DNA from: Fen-1118 sp964491625
GTDB taxonomy: Bacteria > Myxococcota_A > Polyangia > Fen-1088
Assembly (NCBI GenBank): GCA_964491625.1
Contig: CAZBIU010000384.1
Span: 1 to 6,219 of the forward strand
DNA length: 6,219 bases
Direction of reading: 5' to 3'
Positions 1 through 6,219 of the stretch are shown one piece after another. The first letter of the stretch is position 1; each line of letters starts with the position of its first letter. Below the pieces are notes generated by a model. The model saw only the letters and a list, made by a program, of their open reading frames with translations. It searched no databases and was not told the DNA's origin. Made by a program: the position numbers and the translations under genes.

Positions 1-390
1 CGTCCGATCTGGACGTATACGGACAACACGACCACCACGGGGACCGTCACCTTCCCGCTATCGGACTCGTGCCTGTCAGTCTCGTCGGTCAAGTCCGAGT
101 GCTCCAAGATGGCGAGCGGTGTCGTTGGCTGGTCGGCCACTTGCTCGACCGATGCGAGCGGCCAGTGCAACTGCACAGCCACCGCCAACCAAAAAGGCGG
201 GATCGGGGTGGTATCCCCTTGGGCCGCGAATAGCGGCGACTACACGACCTCGGCCAGCGGGCTCAATACCGACGGCACCGTGGATTACTCGTACTGCGTC
301 GCGGGCAATACGCTGACCCTGACCCCGAAACCAACCGTTCTGCCCATCACTGGCACGGTCGTGCTCCAGAAGAACGGCACTACGGCCACG
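1..390 (+). other. N-terminal Cys-containing beta-rich domain of the arabinofuranosidase
   Basis: This stretch encodes about 130 residues ahead of the Gly-rich linker. It is rich in Thr, Ser and Gly, has six cysteines (in contexts such as DSCLS, SECSK, ATCST, QCNCT and SYCVAGN), and contains alternating polar/hydrophobic strands such as GTVTFPL, NTLTLTP and ITGTVVLQK. The pattern suggests a disulfide-stabilised, lipocalin-like beta structure. From memory, the ending of the YCVAGNTLTLTP...TGTVVLQK type resembles N-terminal domains of myxobacterial exported lipoproteins, but I cannot confirm a family. It could bind a carbohydrate or anchor the enzyme; no function is shown. Confidence 0.5.
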
Positions 391-1551
391 GGCGGCACGA
401 GCGGTGCGGGTGGGGCCGCCGGTGCGGGCGGCGCAGGCGGCAGGACGGGCTCGGGCGGAGCCACGGTTGTGTCGGGCGGCGGGGGTGGAACAGGTTCGGG
501 CGGTAGAGTTGGCTCGGGCGGCGCTACGGTCGGCTCGGGCGGCAAGACCGGCACGGGAGGGACGGCTGCCACCGGAGGCTCCACCTCCACATCCTCGGGC
601 ACCGCCCCGTGTGATATCTATGCGGCCTCTGGGGTCAAGTGCGTTGCGGCCCACAGCACTGTGCGGGTAATCGTTGGCTCGTATAGCGGACCGCTCTACC
701 AGGTCAAGCGCGCGTCGGACGGGACGACCCAGGACATCGGAAGCTCCGGCGGCTTTGCTGATTCGGCCGCGCAAGATACGTTTTGCAAGAGCACGACGTG
801 CACAATCACGAGGGTCTACGACCAGTCCGGGAATGGAAACTTGGTCGCAGCCCAGACCCCAGACACGACCGATATGAGCCCGGCAGGCCACTCGGGCATG
901 ACAGCCGCGAGCGCGACCAAGGATCCCCTGACCGTCGGTGGTCACAGCGTCTACTCGCTCTACACGAACGCCAGCCAGGCCTATTGGCATGATGGTTCCA
1001 AGTCAGGGATGCAAACCGGCGCTAACCCGCAAGGGATCTACATGGTGACCAACAGCACGCACGTCAACACCGGTTGCTGCTACGACTACGGCAATGGCGA
1101 GACAAGCCGAACCTATGTTGCGGGCCCCTCGATGGATTCCATCTACTTCGGCAGCTCGACGCAATGGGCACATGGGGCTGGTTCCGGTCCCTGGATCATG
1201 GCCGACATGGAAGACGGAATGGTCATAGGCAACACCAGCGAACCCAGCATCACGTACAAGTTCGTCACTGCCATCGAGAAGAACAATGGCACGACGGAGT
1301 GGGCGCTCAGGGGCGGCGACGCGACGACCGGCAACTTGACCACGATCTATAAGGGTGCGCTCCCCGGGGGAAAGAACCCGATGAAAAAGCAAGGGGCTGT
1401 CGTTCTTGGCGCCGGCGGCGACTGCTGCTACAGCAACAATAACGGGAGCGCCGGGACCTTCTACGAAGGGGCGATCGTCGCTGGCTATCCGTCCGACGCA
1501 ACCGAGGACGCCATCCAGGCAAACATCGTCAGCGCGGGCTACGGCAAGTAG
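1..1551 (+). CDS. Secreted GH54-type alpha-L-arabinofuranosidase with N-terminal accessory domain, 5' end missing
   Basis: The frame is open from base 1, so the real start and any signal peptide lie outside; the ATG at 109 is internal, because the reading upstream of it continues the same Cys- and Thr-rich domain. The visible 516 residues comprise an N-terminal beta-rich domain (about 1-127), a Gly-rich linker (about 131-201) and a catalytic domain (about 203-516). The catalytic domain matches the GH54 fold of the Aspergillus kawachii enzyme AbfB, which releases terminal alpha-L-arabinofuranose from arabinan or arabinoxylan. Seen landmarks are PCDIYAASGVKC, FCKSTTC, YDQSGNGN, the vicinal cysteines in GCCYDYGN, WIMADMED (nucleophile Glu, codon 1210-1212) and LGAGGD (acid/base Asp, codon 1420-1422). 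At about 314 residues the domain is full length. The C-terminal CBM42 arabinose-binding domain of fungal relatives is absent. The protein should act outside the cell. It ends with TAG followed at once by a second in-frame TAG. Family assignment is firm; exact substrate is inferred. Confidence 0.92.
   Translation, partial: RPIWTYTDNTTTTGTVTFPLSDSCLSVSSVKSECSKMASGVVGWSATCSTDASGQCNCTATANQKGGIGVVSPWAANSGDYTTSASGLNTDGTVDYSYCVAGNTLTLTPKPTVLPITGTVVLQKNGTTATGGTSGAGGAAGAGGAGGRTGSGGATVVSGGGGGTGSGGRVGSGGATVGSGGKTGTGGTAATGGSTSTSSGTAPCDIYAASGVKCVAAHSTVRVIVGSYSGPLYQVKRASDGTTQDIGSSGGFADSAAQDTFCKSTTCTITRVYDQSGNGNLVAAQTPDTTDMSPAGHSGMTAASATKDPLTVGGHSVYSLYTNASQAYWHDGSKSGMQTGANPQGIYMVTNSTHVNTGCCYDYGNGETSRTYVAGPSMDSIYFGSSTQWAHGAGSGPWIMADMEDGMVIGNTSEPSITYKFVTAIEKNNGTTEWALRGGDATTGNLTTIYKGALPGGKNPMKKQGAVVLGAGGDCCYSNNNGSAGTFYEGAIVAGYPSDATEDAIQANIVSAGYGK
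391..606 (+). repeat. Gly-rich interdomain linker, imperfect GSGG/GTGG repeat
   Basis: About 70 codons encode an almost pure Gly/Ser/Thr/Ala linker with repeated units such as GAGG, GSGGATV, GSGGRV, GSGGKT and GTGG. At DNA level the 11-mer ggctcgggcgg occurs three times, at 448-458, 511-521 and 532-542, the first two followed by closely related sequence encoding AT-V. The linker separates the N-terminal domain from the GH54 catalytic domain and is probably flexible and extended. Such linkers are frequent in exported proteins of myxobacteria. The repeats could vary in copy number between strains by slippage or recombination. Confidence 0.85.
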
Positions 1552-1626
1552 TAGCTCGCTTTATGGTTAGCAATCAGCGGCCCTGGGTTCGTCACTCGGG
1601 CGCGCGATCCACGGGCCCGTTATTCT

Positions 1627-1630
1627 GGAG
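1627..1630 (+). promoter_or_regulatory. Ribosome binding site deciding the TTG start
   Basis: GGAG lies six bases ahead of the TTG at 1637. An in-frame TGA at 1631-1633 sits between the two, so no start further upstream is possible. The next in-frame Met codon lies far inside the conserved domain, and the GTG at 1676 would cut into the conserved ILGVWDGHD segment. Together these make the TTG the start. Confidence 0.75.
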
Positions 1631-1636
1631 TGACGC

Positions 1637-3355
1637 TTGAGCCCCGGCACGCCAAAGGTTGCGCGTATTCTCGGAGTGTGGGACGGCCACGATTGCGGGG
1701 CGGTACTAGTCGAGGACGGGGAATTGATCGTCGCAGTCAACGAGGAACGCTTCTCGCGTCGGAAACTGGAAACCAGGTTTCCCTTCCTCGCCGTCCAGGC
1801 ATGCCTGAAACACGCCGGTCTTCAACCCAAGGACATCGACACGGTCGCCTATTGCACCGTCGATGTGTCCAAGACCATCCGGCGCCTCTTCCCGAGGATA
1901 CAGGAGAACTACTATGCGGTCAGACGTCGAAAGGCACCGTACCGTGGTTCCCGAGCTATCGAACGAAGTCTCAAGTATTGGGTCCAGGAGAAATCTGGGA
2001 ACCGTCTGACCTCGTGGCTCAGCCGACAGTGTATCCACAGCGAATTGGCCAAGCTTGGTTTTTCCAATCCCGCCCTTGTCGAGGTCGATCACCATGCGGC
2101 GCATGCCGCCTCGGCTGCCCACATGAGCGGTTTCGATGCGGCCACGGTCCTGACGATTGACGGACTGGGCGATGGGCTCTCGGCCACGGTCAATCGGTAC
2201 CAGGACGGGAAGCTAGAACGACTGGAGTCCATTCCGGCTGCGGATTCTTTGGGTGTCTTCTTCGAGCATGTGACGGACCTGCTCAACCTGCGCATGCTTG
2301 AGGACGAAGGCAAGGTCATGGCGTTGGCTACGCATGCCTATCCGGTTCCGGACAAAGAAAACCCGCTGTTGGAATTCTTCCGCGTGGATGGCATGCGCAT
2401 TTCATCGAGATACCACCGGGTCAGGCAGTACGAGAAGCTGAAGGGGGTGCTGTGGCGTGTGGCATCGGAGCAGTTCGCTTACATGGCCCAACGGACCCTC
2501 GAGCTCCACGTGACCGAGTGGGTTCGAAATGCTATCCGCCAGACCGGGCTGCCGTGCGTGGCTATGGCTGGCGGCGTGGCCGCCAATATCAAGGTCAACA
2601 TGATCATCCGCGAGCTGCCCGAGGTCCAGGAGCTGTTCATTTTTCCACATATGGGAGACGGCGGGCTCGCGGCCGGAAGCGCGCTGCATGCCGCTGCCTT
2701 GGCCGGCCAGTGCTGCCTTCCTTTGCGGGACGTGTACCTGGGGCCAGAGATCGACGTGCCGCCGGCGCCTCCCCTAGGCATCGAAATGGACGATCTCGCG
2801 AACGTGGCGGAAATGGCAACACGTGCCGCGGAGCTGATCGGCAACGGGGAGATCATTCTGTGGTTCGACGGACGCATGGAATTCGGTCCCAGGGCGCTGG
2901 GCCATCGCAGCATTCTCGCCCGTCCTGACCTTCCAGAGATCCGCGAGCGCCTCAATCTCCAAATGAAGAGGCGAGTCTGGTACCAACCGTTCTGTCCATC
3001 CATCCTTGAGGCGGACGCAGCAGAGCTTCTCGAAAAGGCAACCGGTAGACCCAACCGCTACATGACGGTCGGCTACCGCGCGAAACTCGACAGCCGCCAG
3101 AAGCTGCAGGCGGTTCTAGGGGCGGACGGCTCGTGTCGACCGCAGCTCGTTGCGGACGACGACACTCCCTATTCGTTGCTGATCAAGGCCGTGAAGAACC
3201 AGATCGGCCTCGGCTGCGTGCTGAACACCAGCATGAACATTCACGGCGATCCGCTGGTCGCGTCCATTGACCAGGCATGGCACCTCATGATCGCCCACGG
3301 ATTTGGACACCTCTTTTGTCCAGGCCTCAAGAGGATTTACCGGCGTTCTGGATAG
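1637..3355 (+). CDS. NodU/CmcH/TobZ-type carbamoyltransferase
   Basis: A complete 572-residue member of the O-carbamoyltransferase family, normal in length. These cytoplasmic enzymes use carbamoyl phosphate and ATP to form carbamoyl-adenylate in a C-terminal YrdC-like part, then pass the carbamoyl group to a hydroxyl (a sugar or antibiotic) in an N-terminal Kae1-like part. Visible motifs: ILGVWDGHDCGAVLVEDG (11-28) and NEERFSRRK (35-43); the metal site HxxxH in DHHAAHAAS (151-159) with the probable third ligand Asp341 in GDGGLAAGSAL (340-350); LTIDGLGDG (172-180); AGGVAANIKVN (311-321); then the C-terminal signature EFGPRALGHRSILA (415-428), VWYQPFCPSIL (447-457) and LNTSMNIHGDP (529-539). 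Oddities are Gln450 where Arg is usual in the RPFxPS motif, and Asp223 where Gly is usual before EGKVM. The acceptor is unknown. The convergent membrane glycosyltransferases suggest a surface glycan sugar; a secondary metabolite is the alternative, but no biosynthetic genes for one are visible. Confidence 0.94.
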   Translation: MSPGTPKVARILGVWDGHDCGAVLVEDGELIVAVNEERFSRRKLETRFPFLAVQACLKHAGLQPKDIDTVAYCTVDVSKTIRRLFPRIQENYYAVRRRKAPYRGSRAIERSLKYWVQEKSGNRLTSWLSRQCIHSELAKLGFSNPALVEVDHHAAHAASAAHMSGFDAATVLTIDGLGDGLSATVNRYQDGKLERLESIPAADSLGVFFEHVTDLLNLRMLEDEGKVMALATHAYPVPDKENPLLEFFRVDGMRISSRYHRVRQYEKLKGVLWRVASEQFAYMAQRTLELHVTEWVRNAIRQTGLPCVAMAGGVAANIKVNMIIRELPEVQELFIFPHMGDGGLAAGSALHAAALAGQCCLPLRDVYLGPEIDVPPAPPLGIEMDDLANVAEMATRAAELIGNGEIILWFDGRMEFGPRALGHRSILARPDLPEIRERLNLQMKRRVWYQPFCPSILEADAAELLEKATGRPNRYMTVGYRAKLDSRQKLQAVLGADGSCRPQLVADDDTPYSLLIKAVKNQIGLGCVLNTSMNIHGDPLVASIDQAWHLMIAHGFGHLFCPGLKRIYRRSG

Positions 3356-3377
3356 GAAGTCCCAAGGCGCTCACTAG

Positions 3378-5084
3378 TCAGCGCGCCACTCGCGCGATGC
3401 GGATCAATACATTCGCATCGTTCTGGAATTCGAGCATCGTCTCTAGTCTGTGCGTGGGCCAGATGTCGTAGCCGGGCAGCGGGTGGTTCGTGGACAGGCT
3501 GATCTGCTGAATCACGTAGACGTCGTAGAAAAGACGGCGGGCGAGGGCATCGAAGAGCACGGGGTCGTTCCTGGCGGCCTCGAAGCTCATCGCACCGTAG
3601 TCCATGATGGTGAAGAGGTTGGGACGGTCGGTGACGATAAGAATGCGTTTTTCGTGCAGGCTCTCGAAGAAGCGCCAGGTGGTGGCGTTTTCCCTGGTCT
3701 GGGTCAATCGGTTGAGCGTCCGATGTTGGGCGGCGATCGTCACCTGGATCGGCAGGATCGCGGCGGCCAGCATGATGGCGACGAAGGGCCGCCAGCGCCT
3801 GAGCGAAACGGTCAGGGCCCACGCGGCGGCAAATGAGAAGAAGGTGTCGACCGCGATGAAAAGTCGTGCCGCCGGGGCGGATTGGGCGCGTCCCCACGCG
3901 TAGGTGGTGACGACCATTGCTTGCACCAGCATCCAGGTGATGACGAACGCGGGGAATTTCAGGCGATTCCAATCGAGCGCAAGCAGCTCGCGAAGGTGCG
4001 CCCGCAGCCACAGCAGGCAGCCCACGACGCCAAGGCCGATGATGACGGCCGAGTGCGCGGGATAGGAGTGGAAGGGGGACAGAATGGGCTTCCAATACTC
4101 GTACGCGTTGTCGAAGAAGCTCTGGAGACTGAAGGCCACCGTCCCCGGATCCTGTCTGGGCACGCTGCCGCGCAACACCGCCTGCCATAGGCGAGGCAAG
4201 AGATACGCTGGCGTGAGAGCGTAGATGAAGGCGTAGGGTCGCAAGGTGCCCCAGCTGACCATCCTGAAGAGGAAGAGCAGGGCTAGCACGGGCGGGATGA
4301 AGAGCGCGCTTTCGTAGCGGATCTCGGCGAGCATGCACAGATTCATCCAAAGGATCGCCAACCTCGCGGGCGACAGTTCGCGACTGTAGTCGAACAGGCT
4401 CTTGAGCACGAGCATTGCGAAGAAGACGGCAAGAAAGTCGAACCCGCCCGAACGGACCGAGAGCAGCGTGGTTGGATGGGCCACCACGAGCAGCGAGGCA
4501 ACGATGGCGAACCTCTCACCGCCCAAAGCTTTGGCCAGCCGGTACGCCACCAGGACGAAGGCAGGCAGCACCATCAAATTGAGGACGAAGACGTTCTTAT
4601 ACGAATAGCCCCACGCCGAGTGGATTAGGCTGACCAGAAACGGGAACAGGGTCGGCCGCTGGTCGATGGCTACGTCGATGTCCCAGTAGCTGTCGTAATA
4701 GTACTTGCCAGAAACAGTGAAGGTGGCGGTCTGCGAGGCAAAGAGATTCTTCGAGGTCCCCACCAGGTTCGCTTCGTCGGAAAGGATCCGCAAGGCGGGA
4801 TGTATAGCGTGCCACGCGACCACCGTCAGGGCGAACGCGATGACAAGCCCCGGCCAGTTTTCCTTCACCCACGCAACGATCGTTTCGCCGCGCACGCCGC
4901 GCGCGGCATGGAGGTAGGTGCCGGCCCAGCACAGCACGGTGGCCAACAGGAAGTAGTACGTGGTCTGAACGAAGAGCTGCTGGGTGTAGTTGGTATTGGC
5001 GAGGCTGATCGTGAGCAAGGTCAGAAGCGCGGTCGGCAGCAGGCCGAGCGCGATCTTCCCGGGTGTCCACATTGGCTTGTTCAT
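3378..5084 (-). CDS. GT-C-fold polytopic membrane glycosyltransferase (ArnT/PMT-like), complete
   Basis: 568 residues starting at the ATG 5084-5082, ending at TGA 3380-3378. About 12-13 hydrophobic segments are visible, for example near 11-29, 42-60, 78-97, 163-182, 190-209, 214-231, 258-275, 344-360, 376-395, 404-426 and 433-451. A soluble C-terminal region of about 115 residues follows, presumably outside the cytoplasmic membrane. The loop after the third segment holds LSDEANLVGTSKN, with Asp103-Glu104 in the place of the catalytic acidic pair of GT-C enzymes, then a Tyr-rich stretch and DQRPTLFPFLVSLIH (141-155), typical of the family's first external loop and following helix. Such enzymes move a sugar from a polyprenyl-phosphate donor to a lipid, glycan or protein. 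Two hydrophobic segments precede the usual first helix, an unusual N-terminal extension. Donor and acceptor cannot be read from sequence. It lies 20 bases downstream of the next gene and is probably co-transcribed with it. Confidence 0.83.
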   Translation of the reverse strand: MNKPMWTPGKIALGLLPTALLTLLTISLANTNYTQQLFVQTTYYFLLATVLCWAGTYLHAARGVRGETIVAWVKENWPGLVIAFALTVVAWHAIHPALRILSDEANLVGTSKNLFASQTATFTVSGKYYYDSYWDIDVAIDQRPTLFPFLVSLIHSAWGYSYKNVFVLNLMVLPAFVLVAYRLAKALGGERFAIVASLLVVAHPTTLLSVRSGGFDFLAVFFAMLVLKSLFDYSRELSPARLAILWMNLCMLAEIRYESALFIPPVLALLFLFRMVSWGTLRPYAFIYALTPAYLLPRLWQAVLRGSVPRQDPGTVAFSLQSFFDNAYEYWKPILSPFHSYPAHSAVIIGLGVVGCLLWLRAHLRELLALDWNRLKFPAFVITWMLVQAMVVTTYAWGRAQSAPAARLFIAVDTFFSFAAAWALTVSLRRWRPFVAIMLAAAILPIQVTIAAQHRTLNRLTQTRENATTWRFFESLHEKRILIVTDRPNLFTIMDYGAMSFEAARNDPVLFDALARRLFYDVYVIQQISLSTNHPLPGYDIWPTHRLETMLEFQNDANVLIRIARVAR

Positions 5085-5092
5085 GGTTGGGT

Positions 5093-5098
5093 CTTCCC
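5093..5098 (-). promoter_or_regulatory. Probable ribosome binding site of the complete membrane glycosyltransferase
   Basis: On the minus strand GGGAAG lies eight bases ahead of the ATG at 5084, inside the 20-base gap after the stop of the upstream gene. It is an imperfect purine-rich match. It supports the ATG at 5084 over the in-frame ATG four codons later. The short gap argues for read-through transcription from the upstream gene. Confidence 0.45.
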
Positions 5099-5104
5099 GA
5101 CGCC

Positions 5105-6219
5105 TCAGAATCGATAGAGTCTATATCCACCGAGCTCGAATACGGGCCGGTTGACACCTTCTTCCGGCCATCTCACCTGGTCGCTGGGATCGAGAAGAAA
5201 CCAGCGGATGCCGAGCTTTTGCGCGAAGGCGCCGACCGCCGCGGCGTTGCGAAGGCGGACGAAGCGCTCGATGTCGGCCTCTCGCTCCTCCACCTTTTCG
5301 GCGTTGTATCCCGTGCGGGTCATGGTGCGTGCCACGTAGGTCCTTCGCTCCGACAGGGCCGCGACGGTGTAGGTCCGGTCGAACTGCGAATCTTGGAAGA
5401 TGTCCCCCGCGTCGCCGTGGTCGCGCATGTACTCGGCGGCTCGGTAGAGTCCAATCGGGACGCGCAGAGGCGGAGAGACCCTGGGCATTGCCCACATGCG
5501 CTGAACCCCGGATCCGAGAAATGCCGGGACGGCCAAGAGCAGGATCGCAAGGCTGACAATGGCTGGCCGAGCAATGCGGCCGAGGCGCCGCGACTCAAGG
5601 ACGGCGAGCCCCAAGGCGCCGCCGATCCAGGCCACCACAAAGAAGTAGACCAGCATGACTGGCCGCTGCGACAGCTCGTCGGGGGTGCTGCTACGGAAGT
5701 CGAGCGCCAGCCCGAAGAACATAGCCAGGAAATTAGCTATGAGCAGCAGCGGGAATAGCCAGAGAAGGGCAGGCGTGCGCTTGCGCATGCGGATGACCAG
5801 AATCAGCAGGAGCGGCGCGAGGAGCCCGAGCGTTGCCAGCAGAACAAATGGAATGCCGACGACAAGGTTGGCAAACCACGCGTGTGCCGACCCGATGCGA
5901 TCGTTCAGCAAATTGCGCACGGGGCCCGGCTTGGTAAACGCTTTCACCAAGTCAAGGACCTTGCCGACGCAGGATCCGTCGAAACGGATGGGAGGCACGC
6001 CGGGGACCTTCTGCACCGACATGATGGCCAACACGAAGGAAACCACGGCTGCGCCGGCCCACACGGCTCGTTTGCGAAGCCCCACTGGCTCTTGGCGCCC
6101 ACGGAAGAACAGCGGAGGTACGAGCAGAAGCAAAAGGGCGCTCGCGATGAAGAAGTGCGCCTTGTAGACGAGGAGAATTCCTCCCACCAACCAGCCTGCG
6201 AGCACCTGCAACCGGTTGC
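5105..6219 (-). CDS. Polytopic membrane protein, probable GT-C glycosyltransferase, N-terminus missing
   Basis: The frame runs open to the right edge of the window. The TTG at 6211-6209 is not a credible start: it would lie inside a hydrophobic stretch, and codons for Asn and Arg precede it in frame. About 370 C-terminal residues are visible, ending at TGA 5107-5105. Counting from that TTG, hydrophobic segments lie near 1-16, 19-36, 48-66, 113-140, 147-170, 185-205 and 216-234. A soluble domain (about 245-368) follows, starting LYRAAEYMRDHGDAGD and ending ELGGYRLYRF. This architecture, with a terminal segment such as LGIRWFLLDPSDQVRWPE and a final Gly-Gly-Tyr-x-Leu-Tyr, is typical of bacterial GT-C-like membrane glycosyltransferases of the ArnT/GT39/GT83 type. 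The catalytic acidic loop, expected near the N-terminus, lies outside the window, so activity cannot be checked. It is the upstream partner of the complete glycosyltransferase. Confidence 0.8.
   Translation of the reverse strand, partial: NRLQVLAGWLVGGILLVYKAHFFIASALLLLLVPPLFFRGRQEPVGLRKRAVWAGAAVVSFVLAIMSVQKVPGVPPIRFDGSCVGKVLDLVKAFTKPGPVRNLLNDRIGSAHAWFANLVVGIPFVLLATLGLLAPLLLILVIRMRKRTPALLWLFPLLLIANFLAMFFGLALDFRSSTPDELSQRPVMLVYFFVVAWIGGALGLAVLESRRLGRIARPAIVSLAILLLAVPAFLGSGVQRMWAMPRVSPPLRVPIGLYRAAEYMRDHGDAGDIFQDSQFDRTYTVAALSERRTYVARTMTRTGYNAEKVEEREADIERFVRLRNAAAVGAFAQKLGIRWFLLDPSDQVRWPEEGVNRPVFELGGYRLYRF

Noticed and set aside
109..111. ATG as the true start of the arabinofuranosidase
   Set aside because: The same frame is open back to base 1 with continuous Thr/Cys-rich domain sequence. 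A start here would leave a secreted enzyme without a signal peptide, and no good ribosome binding site is seen.
76..990. Long open frame of about 300 codons on the minus strand under the arabinofuranosidase
   Set aside because: Low-complexity Arg/Ala/Gly product with no domain motif, antisense to a gene with clear catalytic residues; an expected shadow in G+C-rich DNA.
1555..1636. Promoter or terminator in the gap between the arabinofuranosidase and the carbamoyltransferase
   Set aside because: There is no convincing -35/-10 pair. The GGCCC/GGGCC complement (1579-1583 and 1613-1617) has a loop of about 30 bases and no T-run, and the self-complementary CGGGCCCG at 1612-1619 alone cannot form a hairpin terminator.
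1630..2160. Second right-pointing frame overlapping the start of the carbamoyltransferase, considered as a frameshifted part of it
   Set aside because: The family motifs run without a break in the frame beginning at 1637, so no frameshift is needed and the overlapping product matches nothing recognisable.
3366..3384. Possible hairpin terminator between the convergent genes (GCGCT at 3367-3371 with AGCGC at 3380-3384, loop containing ACTAGT)
   Set aside because: Only five base pairs, overlapping the stop codon of the left-pointing gene, and no T-run on either side. It may be chance in G+C-rich DNA.
3337..4350. Open frame of about 340 codons on the minus strand overlapping the membrane glycosyltransferase
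   Set aside because: Arg/Pro/His-rich product with no hydrophobic segments, in another frame of a gene that has clear membrane helices and a family motif.

Overview
The window holds four protein genes in two convergent blocks and almost no non-coding DNA. By eye G+C is roughly 60-65%. The first protein carries a long Gly/Ser/Thr-rich linker of the kind common in secreted proteins of myxobacteria. A member of the Myxococcota (Polyangia-like) is therefore the best guess, but it rests on style rather than a marker gene. No rRNA, tRNA, CRISPR array, insertion sequence or phage gene is visible.

Right-pointing block (1-3355). The window opens inside a secreted alpha-L-arabinofuranosidase whose catalytic domain belongs to glycoside hydrolase family 54. 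A Cys-containing, beta-rich N-terminal domain is joined by the Gly-rich linker to a complete catalytic domain, and the gene ends in two tandem TAG codons. There is no C-terminal arabinose-binding (CBM42) domain such as the fungal enzymes carry. After 82 bases with no clear promoter or terminator comes a complete NodU/CmcH/TobZ-type carbamoyltransferase. It starts at a TTG with a good ribosome binding site and an in-frame TGA two codons upstream.

Left-pointing block (3378-6219). Two polytopic membrane proteins lie 20 bases apart in one apparent operon. The upstream one (5105-6219) is cut by the right edge of the window. The downstream one (3378-5084) is complete. Both look like GT-C-fold glycosyltransferases: many membrane helices followed by a soluble C-terminal region. 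The complete one has an Asp-Glu pair in its first large external loop, as expected for GT-C enzymes that use lipid-linked sugars. The two blocks converge with only 22 bases between stop codons.

A plausible joint theme is envelope or exported glycans: two membrane glycosyltransferases that build or decorate a glycan, a carbamoyltransferase that may carbamoylate a sugar, and a secreted enzyme that cuts arabinofuranose from external polysaccharide. The link between the arabinofuranosidase and the rest is only proximity. I see no convincing new defence or mobile system here. The most unusual points are the domain architecture and an extra vicinal cysteine pair in the GH54 enzyme.
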